A stretch of 64,000 nucleotides of DNA from Hippopus hippopus (GCA_946811185.2 OX328106.1:11202777-11266776), one strand, 5' to 3'. Numbered from the stretch's first letter, positions 21,256-33,615 are shown. Notes: generated from the sequence alone by a model not told the origin. Made by a program: numbers and translations.

Positions 21256-22019
21256 TATATGGGTGAATTTTCTTTGCACCCATAATGGATCCTGTATCGG
21301 TTCTCTCCCTTGTATGAACTGTCTTAGAAATTATCGTAAAGAGTAACTTCTTGAAGGAAATGCTTCAAAAGTTATGTGGGTAAAGTAAAAAGACATCGTT
21401 GGAACATTGTCGGTAAATTCGTAGCTTTGACGTCCAGGTGGATATTTCGTTTATACCAAGAACTGAACCCTCTTTTCTCGACTCGTATCAGTCTCCCTTA
21501 GATACAGAAAGTCTTGAAAAACGATGTGAAAATCAACTACTTGCATCGCAAAGAAAAAGGTCTAACGCGGTATTTGTTTGGAAAATAGACACCGTTTAGA
21601 CATTATTGTTGAACGTGAGAGTTACGTAGAACTTTATGAACACTGCGGAAATACAAATGGAGTATATTAAAACATAACGAATGGAGGAACTTATTAGATA
21701 CACGGGAATTTTAACGGAACTTTTCGAAAACAACTCGAAAGGATGTGTTTGTATGCTCGTTTCATTTATGGTCTTTTTCTCCAAGTTGTGTGATTCACTC
21801 GAAATGTCGCCTCTGACTTTTCGAGAGAAAAAAAAAAAAAACGATATATCGTATACATACTTTTTCGTACATCTCGAAGAAAACGATCCTTTCGTCGAAG
21901 GGGAATTTTCTTGTTCTTCAGTTTCACTTTAGCCGATGACTTGACGTCTCATTACCTAGATTAACATTTTAGAGGGAGGATTTAACGACCTATAGATTTA
22001 ACATCTTTACGTACCTGTC
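21256..22019. other. Unassigned stretch
   Basis: Frames of 62-83 codons on both strands resemble nothing known and lack exon signals. Confidence 0.4.
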
Positions 22020-22049
22020 TTGATAGATGGACATGTGTATAACTACTCT

Positions 22050-22086
<37 letters not shown>

Positions 22087-22400
22087 ACAAAATTTTTTCA
22101 ACAAAACGTCGGTTTCCTAAATCATCTGATCACCTGATATATCCATACACATTTTTCACTTTCACAGTAACTCTATTCAATAACATAGAGATCGGCCTTT
22201 AATTCAAGTGTCATGATTTTATCTAAACTGCTATTGGAGCAATCAGGCTTCCAGGCAATCTGCTTTTCTGTGAATTGATAATCAAATCGTTGTACTATAT
22301 CGTAAATGTTTTTTTTTATTTTAATTCGTTTCACAAAATGATCGTAAATCCGTTCTGATTTTCCTTGGATTATACTTGTACTAAACAAATTTATAAATGT
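22020..22400. repeat. Family J repeat with (CT)n core, copy 1 (right half)
   Basis: A CT run at 22048-22083 is followed after about 100 bp by TTTAATTCAAGTGTCATGAT..GGAGCAATCAGGCTTCC..CGTAAATCCGTTCTGATTTTC. The same order recurs at 24990-25230 and 27700-27810. Confidence 0.7.
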
Positions 22401-22434
22401 GACTTAAAAATTGAAACTTTATTTGGAAAAAGTG

Positions 22435-22560
22435 ACTTAAGAATTGAACTTTTGTTGGAAATGTAGACATGCTGGAAAAAAGAAGGAAATGCTGGTTATT
22501 GGCATTTCCTCCTCTCTCCACAATGTTTCCAAAAGGCTTCTTGTATAGGGTCGTTTAATC
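22435..22560. repeat. HpC copy, worn
   Basis: GAAATGCTGGTTATTGGCATTTC centre with CACAATGTTTCCAAAAGGC on the right. Confidence 0.65.
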
Positions 22561-22701
22561 AGATAGCTATATAAGAAAACGATAAGGAAAAGGGAGCAAA
22601 CGAATATTGTCCTTTTCCCTAGTTTTTTTCCCCCAATAGAATCCAAATCATCTATTTTGCTGTCTTCCACTATCTTTTTTTTATTTTACAAGTAACAGTC
22701 G

Positions 22702-22963
22702 TATGAGTCTTGGCATGGCAAAAGGGGGTTTAATGCATCTTCAAAAAGTTTCCACCCAGGTCAGCCTGCGCAGTCCGCGCAGGCTGACCTGGGTGGAAAC
22801 TTTTTGCTATCGGTTAATTTTCTGCATGTCACAGAACCAGTCTACTTAAAAATTCAAACGGTTAGACAAAATGGATTTTATAGATCTATAATTACTTGAT
22901 GAATTGCTTGGTATCATGCTTCCGGAGATATATTGAACCTTCTCTTAGCAGAGTATGGTTCAT
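22702..22963 (+). mobile_element. HpB hairpin MITE
   Basis: Long perfect hairpin AAAAAGTTTCCACCCAGGTC../..GACCTGGGTGGAAACTTTTT around CAGCCTGCGCAGTCCGCGCAGGCTG. The ends are diverged. Confidence 0.85.
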
Positions 22964-23797
22964 ATGTTTGGGTTAATCTCAATAATGAGACGATACAGTG
23001 ATTTTTTTTTTTTCATATTTGGACATTTATTGTGCACTGTACCGTCTCAAGTCCATCGTAAATTTTCCGGTAGCAAAGATAGAGCACTATACTGACTTTC
23101 TGTTTCGTCGGTTTAATCTGTATTGCAGCAAAATGCAATAATTTTCAGTACCAAACGTGACCAAAGACAAGTTATCAAACCTTTCATTACCTTAAGAGCT
23201 TGTACAAGTCGTTTATGACATGTAAATCTCGGAAAAGAACTGACGAAATCTATCGTGTGTGGCGGCCATTTTGAGTGATTTCAGCATCGTAAATTACTCG
23301 AGTAACAGATGAAATGACCTGTTTTTTCTTATGTTTAGCGTTTAAATTGAAAATATTTGTATTTCAAACGAAGGACTATGGAATAAGCAAGCAACAGGTA
23401 TGTTCAAATCCTAGTTTTGTGCTCTATTTGTGAAATTATGAGAGTTCAAACTTGCGCACAAAATCTGTGCGGAGATTTCAACTGGTTTTGTATTGATCGT
23501 TTCTGTACCCAAAGGCGACCAGTCAAAAAGTAACATCGCCTTTGGGGACAGTTATCTGTACTAATGTTTGGGTATTTAATCAACGAGGGAGGGTGGTGAT
23601 AACGTATACAGAGAACGATATGTCTAATTTTCACACCATTTACCTATCCAGTCAAAGGTTTTAGACAAGCTAGATTCTTTTAAAGGGGGAAAAGTGATTT
23701 AGGATGTTTTGCTTTAGCAACTAGATATACGCCATGAACACAATAACCAAGATGCGTATAGACAAAAGCATTTACCAGCATATCAATTTCTCATATA
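22964..23797. other. Unassigned stretch
   Basis: Nothing recognised apart from a T-run near 23003. Confidence 0.4.
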
Positions 23798-24060
23798 TGG
23801 CTTGCAACACGCGAAAAGGGGCATTCGGATATTTGCGTAAAGTGTCGTCTCGGATCAGCCTGCGCAGTCCGCGCAGACTAATCCGAGACGGCGCTTTATG
23901 ACTACATTAGATTTTGTGCTACAGTAGACTTGCGCGAAACAGAAAATTACATAAAAACGGAAAGTGTCGTTTCGGATTAGCCTGCGCGGACTGCACAGGC
24001 TGATCCGAGACGACACTTTAAACAAATGTCCGAATGCCCCTTCTCGCGTGTTGCAGGCCA
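23798..24060 (+). mobile_element. HpA double-hairpin MITE
   Basis: 263 bp, TGGCTTGCAACACGC to CGTGTTGCAGGCCA; left flank TATA. Confidence 0.9.
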
Positions 24061-24067
24061 TTTATGG

Positions 24068-24345
24068 GCTCGTCAAGTGATTGATATATCATGACCAGCC
24101 GGAATAGTTCGAGCCTAAACGACCAATCTTTGGCAACTTGATCGTGTAGGTTCGATACCCAGTGCTGGCCATCAAAAATACCAATAATCCTTCGGATTAA
24201 GTACCGTGTGACAGTGCTATACACCAGGCGTAATTTAAGATGGGTTTGGTCCTGTATCTTGCACTTTCCCCCAATACAAAACTAATAGCCTTCTTGGGTC
24301 TTCGCCCATGTGGGCAACCGGTGGCGACAATTAATAAATGAAAAT
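24068..24345. repeat. Possible third SINE type
   Basis: GTAGGTTCGATACCCAGTGC is B-box-like, about 75 bp downstream of an A-box-like GACCAGCCGGAATAGTTCG. The rest (CTTGGGTCTTCGCCCATGTG) recurs nowhere else here. Weak. Confidence 0.35.
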
Positions 24346-24529
24346 CAGTCAAATCGATATACATGTACTGTTTAATTTATTAATCGATCAACGTTGTCAT
24401 TTTTTATCCGCTTGATGCTTTTTAGCGCCAAATATACTGACTCAACCGTTTGCGACTACTGAAAATATACACAATCCACTGAAACCAAAGCAGATATTTA
24501 TCATATAGGCTTGACTAAAGAAGCAGACG

Positions 24530-24600
24530 GTAAAGGTAGGAGATCAAACTACACATTCCGTGTAGTCTGATCTTGATCTATGACGTCCTCAGAAGTCCCT
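24530..24600. repeat. HpD hairpin core
   Basis: GAGATCAAACTACACATTCCGTGTAGTCTGATCTTGATC; the arms are mutated but still pair. Confidence 0.7.
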
Positions 24601-24639
24601 GTTTCCACCTAGGTCGCTCATAGGTTTCATGAATATACC

Positions 24640-24917
24640 AAATCAATCAATTGTGACAATTTTCCAGAAGGGGTCGAACTTTATCTGCCGTTGAAGTCCG
24701 TGTTACATCAAACTCTGTTTATCGGGCCCATGCTGACAGACCCCAATAAAAATAGGCGGGACCTGCCCACCTTGTCGGACATTAAACCCGATTAAAATCA
24801 TGACACCCTAATCTGGATAAACAGAAAAAGATATACTAATTTTATCGAACAATATTAATTCCGAGATGTGATATTTTATATAGATATTGCAGTCTTGGCG
24901 CCTCAAAGTTGGATACT

Positions 24918-24955
<38 letters not shown>

Positions 24956-25260
24956 TGCTCTGGATACCTCTTCCCTTCTTTCGACAGCTTTTTTGACAAC
25001 ATTTGACAGTTTATACGTTAGATTACAGGATTACAATAGCATCAAGATCTACATTTAATTCAAGTGTCATGATTTTATCTAAAGTGTTACGGGAGCAATT
25101 AGGCTTACTGGAAGTCAATCTATCGTTGTGTGATAGTAAAACTTTTGTACAATATTGTAAATGATTTTTTTCTTTCAAACAATTAGTGTAAATCCTTTCT
25201 GATTTTCCTTTAAATAGGATCATACTTGTAAATGTATTCAACAAATTTCTATTCCATTTT
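24640..25260. repeat. Family J repeat with (GA)n core, copy 2
   Basis: Left arm GAACTTTATCTGCCGTTGAA..GACATTAAACCCGATTAAAA..TTTTATATAGATATTGCA, then a GA microsatellite 24918-24954, then right arm ACAGTTTATACGTTAGATTA..CAAGTGTCATGATTTTATC. This is the most complete copy. Confidence 0.8.
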
Positions 25261-25664
25261 AAACTAGAAAGCCCTAAAGGAAACAATAGAGAAAAAAGTG
25301 CAAAAGAAAACTGCCCTTTTCTTCTATTTATTTCGATACAATTCATCAAAGATATGTTGCCTTCTAACTTTTTATGGTAGCAGGGGTTCTAGGTAATGAT
25401 ATTTATTATCGCTAGTCTGATAGAGTTATTCCTCTTTGATCACTCTTGTGCATAGATGGTAAGAAAATGAACAAGTCTCGCCAGACAGCGCGATATTATC
25501 GGAACCTGCACGGTACCCGTAACGTAGCCAAATCGTCAACTAACCCATGAATGAAATGAAAAAGGAAAGCCTTAATATACTTATTAGGCACTGCATCGCA
25601 ATCAAATGTGCCCCCGTTAGTACGGATGGCTGCTTATGATCGTATATTATAAAATAATGTAAGA

Positions 25665-25890
25665 TCATTCGGACATTTGCGTAAAGTGTCGTCTCGGATC
25701 AGCAGGCTAAACGGAGACGGCACTATACGACTACATTAGATTTTTTGCTACAGTAGACTTGCGCAAAAACAGAAAATTACATATAAACGGAAAGTGTTGT
25801 TTCGGATTAGCCTGCGCGGACTGCGCAGGATGATCCGAGACGACACTTTACGCAAATGTCTGAATGCCCTTTTTCGCGTGTTGCAGGCCA
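25665..25890 (+). mobile_element. HpA MITE, left end and first hairpin arm lost
   Basis: Starts at CATTCGGACATTTGCGTAAA. The first hairpin is reduced to GATCAGCAGGCTAAACG; the second hairpin and right end are intact. Confidence 0.85.
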
Positions 25891-25908
25891 TATATGATGC
25901 CATTATAT

Positions 25909-26174
25909 ATGAGTTATGCTCTGTGAAAAGAGGGCTTAATGCATCTGCGAAAAGTATCGACTCAGGTCAGCATGCGCATTCCACGCAGGATGACCTGGGC
26001 CGAATCTTTCGCTATTGGTCAATTTTCTGCATGTCAAAGAACCAGTTTAACTCATGATTAATTCTGTTATTAAAAAAAAAAGTGGCTATTATGGATCCAT
26101 AAGTATGTGATGGCTAGTTTGGTATAATGCAACAAGGAGATACATGAAGACCCCTTTTGCCAGAGCATGGCTCA
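25909..26174 (+). mobile_element. HpB hairpin MITE
   Basis: Starts about 18 bp after the preceding HpA copy. Core CAGCATGCGCATTCCACGCAGGATG is diverged; right end CAGAGCATGGCTCAT. Confidence 0.85.
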
Positions 26175-26589
26175 TATTGATTTTTCGATGGTCCTGGTTG
26201 TGGATCGAAACGCGCCTTCAATTGAAGAGTTCCATTAATTGAACTGAGAAGTATTACCAGGAGAGGTAACTCAGAGGACGATCTTTCTGATCAGCACCCA
26301 ACTCACTCAACCATTCAAAAGTTCAGAACAAGCTAATTTTTTTGAAAAAAAAATGACATGATTTAAGCTTAGTTACTAACAACTTTTTTTACGGCAAAAT
26401 CATGTCTTCACAAAGGCTGAAAGCCTTGAATACAAAGATTAAGGCACGTTGACAATTTTAAGGTTCAAAGCGCATGTTCATTCCTCGCATACAAGGAACC
26501 GTATACAGATCGATGATCATGCAATCAATCAATCAATCGACTGGATCATATATCATCCAGTTGATGAACAAGCAAATAATTACATTCAG

Positions 26590-26844
26590 CGATAATCAAG
26601 AAGATCGAACCTTATCTGCCGCTGAAATCCGTGTTACACCCAAACACGGTTATCGGACCCACGATGACAGACCCCAATAAAAATAGGTGGAGCCTGCCCA
26701 CCCTGTCGGACATTAAACCCGATTAAAATCATGACACCCTAATCTGGACAGCCAGGGAAAATAAACTAATTTTATCGAACAATATTGATGTAAAGATACG
26801 ATATTTTATATAGATATTGCAAGAGTCTTGGTGCCTCGAAGTTT

Positions 26845-26896
<52 letters not shown>

Positions 26897-27105
26897 CAGA
26901 GCCGGACGGACGGACGGACAGACAGGCGGAGGAAGATTGCCTTACTGATTTGTCTTTTTGTTAGGCTTTGGTTTTGGAAATTTTATAAGAGAAGAGACAG
27001 ATGCCTTAGAAGTTTTTTGACATTTCTTTGACAATATTAGATGGTTTACATGTTAGATCACAGGATTACAATGGCATAGAAATCTACCTTTTATTTAAAC
27101 CTATT
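26590..27105. repeat. Family J repeat with (GA)n core, copy 3
   Basis: Same left arm as copy 2 (GAACCTTATCTGCCGCTGAA..CCTGTCGGACATTAAACCCG), GA run 26850-26892, a short GGAC run 26903-26920, and right arm GATGGTTTACATGTTAGATC. Confidence 0.8.
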
Positions 27106-27124
27106 AAGTAACTTTAGCGATATC

Positions 27125-27528
27125 CAAACGAACTTTATCGAAGTCCGTGTAACACAAATTCTGATATTGGAACTATGGTGACAGAGCGCGATAAAATAGG
27201 CAGGACTCACCCACCCTGTTGGACATTAAACCCGATTAAAATCATGACACTTTAATCTGGAATGACAGGAAAAATATATTTATTTAATTGAACAACATTG
27301 CTGTAAAGATTTGATATTCTATGTTGATATTGCATCCGCCTTGGCGCCACGAATCTAGAGAGAGAGAGAGAAAGAAAGAGAGGGAGACAGACAGACAGAC
27401 AGACAGACAGGTAGTCAGGCAGACAGATAGACAGATAGACATACAGACAGAGAAAAAGACATTCGTTGCATATTTGAATGATGTTATGGTCGACAGCTCA
27501 TTTTTATTTATGTCTATGCCTTTGTTTT

Positions 27529-27617
<89 letters not shown>

Positions 27618-27810
27618 AGACAAACAGACAGAAGCAGAAATCTAGCGCATAACAGATAATAAACTAGGAAACTTTCAAAATTTGATTTTCTATTGACGTC
27701 TGGTGACAGTTTATATGTAAATTTACAGAATTACAATAGCATAAAGATCATAGTTTTATTCAAGTGTCATGATGTTATCTAAAGTGTTATAGGTGCAATT
27801 AGGTTTACAG
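27125..27810. repeat. Family J repeat with compound microsatellite core, copy 4
   Basis: Left arm CGAAGTCCGTGTAACACAAA..TTGGACATTAAACCCG, then GA, ACAG and AGAT runs (27356-27450), a GA run of about 80 bp (27532-27612), then right arm TCAAGTGTCATGATGTTATC. Confidence 0.8.
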
Positions 27811-27823
27811 GACCTCCTACATT

Positions 27824-28089
27824 TAAGTCGTGCTCTGAGAAAAGGGGGCTTAATGTGCTTCTCCGTGATCCATCGTACCTAGCAAGCTGTCACATTATTA
27901 TTGATCCATAATAGCCACTTTTTTTAACAACCGACTTAAACATGAGGTACACTGGTCCTTCGACATAGAGGAAACTGACAAATAGCGAAAAGTTTCGGCT
28001 CAGGTCAGCCTGCGCATCCCGCGCAGGCTGACCTGAGTCGATACTTTTCGCAGATGCATTAAGCCCCTTTTTCACAGAGCATGGCTCAT
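27824..28089 (-). mobile_element. HpB hairpin MITE
   Basis: Core CAGCCTGCGCATCCCGCGCAGGCTG inside GGCTCAGGT/ACCTGAGTCG arms; right end CAGAGCATGGCTCAT. Confidence 0.85.
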
Positions 28090-28107
28090 TTCATAACACC
28101 ATTGTTA

Positions 28108-28335
28108 ACCTTTTACCAAACAATGCCGTGTTTCAACAACTTTGAGAAAATGCGTTTGGAAACATCGTGGGAAAAGGCGAAAATGCTGGTTACCAGCATT
28201 TTTTCCTTTTTCCCTGATGTTTTCTACATCTCCCGGAACAATTCATGAATTTTAGCAATATCTAACACGTATGTTGTTTGCAAATGTTTTCGATACTAAC
28301 GCCGCTGAAATGGTGTCGTTTGGTAAATTATTAAA
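28108..28335. mobile_element. HpC hairpin MITE
   Basis: ACCTTTTACCAAACAATGCC head, GAAAATGCTGGTTACCAGCA centre, and GTCGTTTGGTAAATTATT tail; the ends are inverted repeats. Confidence 0.8.
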
Positions 28336-28639
28336 CTGTTCGAGTTTATGACAGACATCTTACCATAGTGTTTCTATCTTATCATCGGATGGTGTTGATG
28401 GATGGAAAGTCGGAGGGAAGGACAGGAAGGAGGAAAAATGAGCTAGTAGGAGGGTTGTAGAAGGGGAATGGAACGGAATCAGTAGTGAAATGAGACACTG
28501 GAGCAAGGAAGGAAAGACGCATGCCTGGATAAAAAAGTGAGTTACAACCAAAACAATAGTAGACTGATGAATGTAGACAGTGTCAAAATTATAATATAAT
28601 TTCTTTAAGGATGTATGTGTTGTAAACTGTAAATGACAG

Positions 28640-28645
28640 ATAGAT

Positions 28646-28690
<45 letters not shown>

Positions 28691-28775
28691 ACGTTACTGG
28701 CAGGCAAGGATGTAGGCAGCCTGGCAGGAAGGAAGTTACTGGCAGGCAAGGATGTAGGCAGCCTGGCTGGAAGGA
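28640..28775. repeat. (GA)n run and a two-copy minisatellite
   Basis: GATA/GA run 28640-28687, followed by a unit of about 47 bp containing GTTACTGGCAGGCAAGGATG and GTAGGCAGCCTGGC, present twice. Confidence 0.85.
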
Positions 28776-29511
28776 AATATATAGAACTTTCGTTATGATT
28801 GCCTGAAATGCGCAAATTACTGTCTTCTTTTTAGTATAGCTGGATATCAACATGAGTATTCCACTGTATGCAAAAGGCGAGCAAGATTACCAATAAGGGA
28901 TACCCTCATTTGGCCTTTTTGGAAATTTAAAAGTACGAGTATAAACTTTGGCGTACACCATAAATCGAATTTCTTAAGACCTTCATGTTGTAACTCAGCA
29001 TGTTTGTTTACGTAAGAAACCATCTCCAAACTTTTTTTTGCATTGACTTTATTTAATCTTCCATTAGCACCCTGATTAGCACTCGGTACAGAGCGCTGTA
29101 CAGAGGCAATTGAACCTTAATACAAGTTTAGTAAAGATCAATAAATAAGCAACCTGTCGCAATAATGACGAGAAAATTATTGAATGCCACCCCGTATTAA
29201 ATCTTTGTCAAAAAGCAGTCTTATTTGAAAATTTGATAAAGTACTTCTGCTATACTTTTGTACGCCAAAAGATTGAACCGAATGGCTGTAAAATGTTTGA
29301 TTGTTGTCAATTTAACAGTGTCACTCGAAAATGTAATTTTGTCTTAAAGGCTCGGGCAACTTTTTTATGTGACAACATTGAAAAAAAATTGTCCACAACT
29401 TGCACGGACCTTTCAATATTTTTTTCTAATTTTGATTCTCTAAGGATATCGTTGTGTTTGAGGACGAATAGCGAAAATGTTTACGATCATGACGTCAGTT
29501 TCCTTACATTT
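28776..29511. other. Unassigned stretch
   Basis: A 95-codon frame at 29233-29520 resembles nothing known. No repeat match within the window. Confidence 0.4.
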
Positions 29512-29590
29512 AACCCTTAGGTTGCTTTGGAGACATAGCACAGATCAAGATCAGACTGCACAGAGCAAGCCGTCTAATCTTGAATTACGA
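29512..29590. repeat. HpD remnant
   Basis: CCCTTAGGTTGCTTTGGAGA head and ATCAAGATCAGACTGCACAG arm; second arm worn. Confidence 0.6.
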
Positions 29591-30780
29591 CAACTTGGTC
29601 GATTCCGTAAGTTCATCTAACCTCGTACGTGTCAATCACTTTCCATTTTGAAACACTACCAGTCACAAAGTCATGATTTTAAACATGGCGGCGTCCATTA
29701 AGATTGATTAACAACAGCAACAGCAGCCTTGGTGATAATCAATCTGTCGCTGAAAATACCCGCAGAATTGAAATCAGAAAAAAAAATGAGCCATGCTCTG
29801 GCAAAAGGGGGCTTAATACATCTCCGTGGTGCATCACTCCAAGCAAGTCATCATATAATTATGAATCCATAAAATCCATTTTGTCAAACAACCGACTGAA
29901 TCATGAGGTTAACCGGTCCTTTGATATGCAAAAATTGACCGATAGCAAAAAGTTTCGACCAGGCCAGCCTGTGCAGACTGCGCAGGTTGACAAAGGTCGA
30001 TACTTTTTGAAGATGCATCAGGCGCGCTTTTCACAGAGCAAAGCCCGATTGTACAAAGTGTTTGTCAACGCAAATGTATTTAGAAAGATTCTGATGGAAA
30101 ATTGTGACCAGTGTTTTCTTTGTAAAAATTGAGTATTATGATTTAAGAAGGGCACAGTTGTGTAATTTACGGCGAAGAAATGTACCGTGAAGGTGGATAT
30201 CAAGCTATGTGATACATCCGAGGGACCATTCGCACTGTGTTGTAAGCTGTACGGGACGAAAATGTGTAGTCACTTCCAAGATGGCGGACTGTTTACATGG
30301 AGAAAGGTGGGTGTCACATTTTATCATCAATAACTGTTTTTCTTGAAACCTTCCAGTCATGATACTTACAATATATTGTTGGGGAATGATATGGTAAGCC
30401 TCGGTGCTATATAGCAAAGACCCAGTGCCATTATTCGATACGTCATATCGGCGTAAACATTGCCATTCGGTAAAATTTAAATTTTAAGCGTGGAACTTGC
30501 ATCGTTTTTAGTTATAGAATGGAAAATAAGCTAATGCAGTGGATGAAGGTTGTCGTTTCTGTAGGTATTCATCACGTGCTTTCCAATGATTACGGTAATT
30601 TTTGTGAAATATGTCTAGAAAGACCCGAAAACATGCGTTATGTATATCGCTAATGCAGCGGTGTAGTCCACATCAACAATTTCACACACAGCGGTGTAGA
30701 CACGTTGTTTTCTGAACGGTTTAGACACAATTTAAAGCACAATGTATGTACGGTTTAGACAAAATTGGCTTGGTCTTGAA
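29560..30780 (+). repeat. Left arm of a large inverted duplication
   Basis: Its reverse complement appears at about 32655-33615. Shared landmarks include TTCCAAGATGGCGGACTGTT (30276), ACAATATATTGTTGGGGAAT (30368), GTCATATCGGCGTAAACATT (30441) and CATCACGTGCTTTCCAATGA (30570). The arm holds an HpB copy that the other arm lacks, and shows small deletions. Confidence 0.9.
29786..30046 (-). mobile_element. HpB MITE inserted in one arm only
   Basis: ATGAGCCATGCTCTGGCAAA left end. The core CAGCCTGTGCAGACTGCGCAGGTTG is worn. The corresponding place in the right arm (near 33425) has no element. Confidence 0.85.
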
Positions 30781-30879
30781 ACGAATCTATTCTTTTCTGA
30801 ATATAACGTATGTAACTTGGCGTTAATCCAGAATCCTGAAAATTGGCACCAACAGTTCGAGACAGTCTCCCATATTACC

Positions 30880-31030
30880 GAAACCCATCGAAGGAACCGT
30901 CTGGAACCGGTATCAAGACAGTTCCCCGACAAGACAGTTCCTCGACACAAGTTTTCGAGACAGTTCCCCGACAGATTTGGAGACAGTTCACGGACACTTT
31001 TGAAGACAGTTCACGGACACTTTTGTTTCA
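30880..31030 (+). repeat. GACAGTTCCCCGACA short-repeat array, left
   Basis: Five to six variants of CGACA..GACAGTTC(C/A)CCGAC in a row. Its reverse complement forms the array at 31735-31870, so the inverted duplication extends inward to here. Confidence 0.8.
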
Positions 31031-31734
31031 TGGGAAATAACCTTTTATACTGTAGAATTTACACAATTATGATTGATAATCATGAGACATTAGAAATTTT
31101 CGTGGATAATTGATGTTGTGATCGAATTATCTGTACCCTGTGAAGAAGATTTCTATATAGAACGACGGATAGTTATTGTCTAATGGGTGAATTCACGATG
31201 AATCACGCCTGTCATGAACATAAGAGAATTCTAAGAAGACTTTTAGTTGATAAAAGGATAGAGAGTATTTGGCGCTGAATAATTTGTACATGTATTTTAG
31301 TTATTTGCATTCCCCTGTTTTATAGAAATACAGTAGAGAGGGCGAGGGGGTGGTTCTGAGTGAAATACCTTTTCTGTTTATCTTGTACACTCGGACAATT
31401 TTGCATACATGTATATTGTAGATCTATATATATAGCATGGGAGAATGTAGTCTATTTCGACATTGTTTGATATTTTGTGACGATAGGCCGTCAAATTGTT
31501 CCGTCGAACTAAGCTTATAGGCATTACCACGATGACGAAATGTACGCGCCAATTAGTTTAAACATTTATTTTACATCGATTGAGAAACAAGTTCTAACAA
31601 CTTATACTAATCTCTCTCGATTCTCACCAATTACATGTACAAACACTTCACAAACGATCATTTATCCATAAAATCCTCTATCAAACACGTTTTTTATCCA
31701 TGATAAGATTTATTTTGTTGTTTGACATCGAACA
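31031..31734. other. Spacer of the inverted duplication
   Basis: AT-rich, no open frame of note, no transposase-like sequence. Confidence 0.5.
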
Positions 31735-31870
31735 AAAGTGTCAGGGAACTGTCTCCAAATCTGTCGGGGAACTGTCTCGAAAACGTGTCGGGGAACTGTC
31801 TTGTTCCCGTGGAACCGATAAGGGATCATCGTGGAACGAAAAGAGATAGTTGGGAACAAAAGAGTGCATC
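31735..31870 (-). repeat. GGGAACTGTCTCGAA short-repeat array, right
   Basis: Inverted counterpart of 30880-31030 (GTCGGGGAACTGTCTCGAAA). Confidence 0.8.
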
Positions 31871-32654
31871 AAGAGATTATTTACGATATTATTTATGTAA
31901 TAGTCAGTGTTATATCACGAAAAAATAAATTATGAAATTACTAATAAAAGTTTGTGCAATTACAAATCAATTCCAGCATGGTGGCAGCCATAATTTTAAT
32001 CATTCACTTAGGACTTGCCAATCATTTTTATTTCGGAGTTGTTTGAAATACTTTCGCTGATTCGTATCTTGGTATCTGTTTGTTTAATATCTAGTTAAAG
32101 GTTTTGGTTTCTGTGCCACTGTTCGAGTAAAATATGACCGGTAGGTTAACAGGGGATGGGGGATCTACAAAAATTCCGACTGGAGTAAAAAGTATGTTAT
32201 GTAATTGTTGTTTTTACCCCAAAAGGAAAAATCGTAAGATGGAATTCCGTGTGATCGATATTCACAATTTTCATTTACCATTGTACAGTTTGATTTCATA
32301 ATATACGGGTCATGGATTTATATTTATAAAATCGAATGTTACCCATTAAGATAAGTTATCTCATAAAGTTTTTTATTTATTCTTATCGTTTCCCGAATGT
32401 TTCTTTCGGCCCCGGACTACATCTTGTAGGTGAATACGCAGACCCGTTCGCGAAGTACCAAAGAAATTTCAATTTCCCATATTTTGATAGGAAGACAATC
32501 GATGATTAGCGAAACACTTTCAAAACATGAATAATTCCCGTGGCATCTTATTTGATATAAGTTTGTTTTTTAGAATATACAGGATAGCAATAATATTGTA
32601 TTTCCAAAAGTCCTGATGTTATTTTTGTTTCAGTACTATAAATGCTATGGAAGA
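31871..32654. other. Segment present only on the right side of the inverted duplication
   Basis: Roughly 780 bp separate the short-repeat array from the right arm, against about 100 bp on the left side. Either an insertion here or a deletion on the left. No gene recognised. Confidence 0.45.
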
Positions 32655-33615
32655 TACTGTCAGATTTTATGTCTAAACCGTACAGAATATAAAGCTTATG
32701 TCTGTGTCTAAACCGTTCAGAAAACAACGTGTCTACACCGCTGTGTGTGAAATTGTTGATGTGGACTACACCGCTGCATTGGCGATTTACATAACGCATG
32801 TTTTCGGGTCTTTCTAGACATATTTCACAAAAATTACCGTAATCATTGGAAAGCACGTGATGAATACCTACAGAAACAACAACCTTCATCCACTCTATTA
32901 GCTTATTTACCATTCTATAACTAAAAACGATGCAAGTTCCACGCTTAAAATTTAAATTTTACCGAATGGCAATGTTTACGCCGATATGACGTATCGAATA
33001 ATGGCACTGGGTCTTTGCTATATAGCACCGAGGCTTACCATATCATTCCCCCACAATATATTGTAAGTATCATGACTGGAAGGTTTCAAGAAAAACAGTT
33101 ATTGATGATAAAATGTGACACCCACCTTTCTCCATGTAAACAGTCCGCCATCTTGGAAGTGACTACACATTTTCGTCCCGTGCAGCTTACAACACAGTGA
33201 TTCGGCAAACCTCGGGTGATCTGTTGATCAAATCTCTCGGCTGTATTTCGTAGCTTGATATGCACCTACACGGTACATTTCTTCGCCGGAAGTACACCGC
33301 TTAACCGCTCTTGAAATTGTAACAATCCACTTAGAAAGCAAACACTAGTCATGATTTTCCGTGGGAATCTTTCTAAATGTATTTCCGATGACAAACTTTT
33401 TGTACATTTTTTTAAACTCTGTCTATCAGTTAGGTTGGCATTTTTCAGCTATAGGTTGCTTATCATCGTGGCTTTTGTTGCCGTTGCTGATTGACTTACA
33501 GGGCGCCGCCGTGTTTAAAATTATGTAACTGGCAGTATTTCAAAATGGAGACCCCATTGATACGGACGAGATTAGATGTAGGGACGGAATCGGCCGAGCT
33601 GTGACGATTGCCTTG
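32655..33615 (-). repeat. Right arm of the large inverted duplication
   Basis: Reverse complement of 29560-30780 without the HpB insertion. It carries a stretch of about 30 bp near 33205-33235 that is missing on the left. Short frames are shared by both arms (for example 30205-30417 and 33015-33200), but they are open by duplication, with no sign of a known protein. Confidence 0.9.

Noticed and set aside
28360..28853. Minus-strand frames of 151 and 82 codons
   Set aside because: They run through the GA microsatellite (Ser-Leu repeat) and the 47-bp minisatellite; no coding signal elsewhere.
32548..32913. Minus-strand frame of 121 codons in the right arm of the inverted duplication, with a CEICLERPE-like stretch
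   Set aside because: The counterpart in the left arm has a stop after about 45 codons, no start or splice signals fit, and two Cys residues do not make a zinc finger. Treated as fortuitous.
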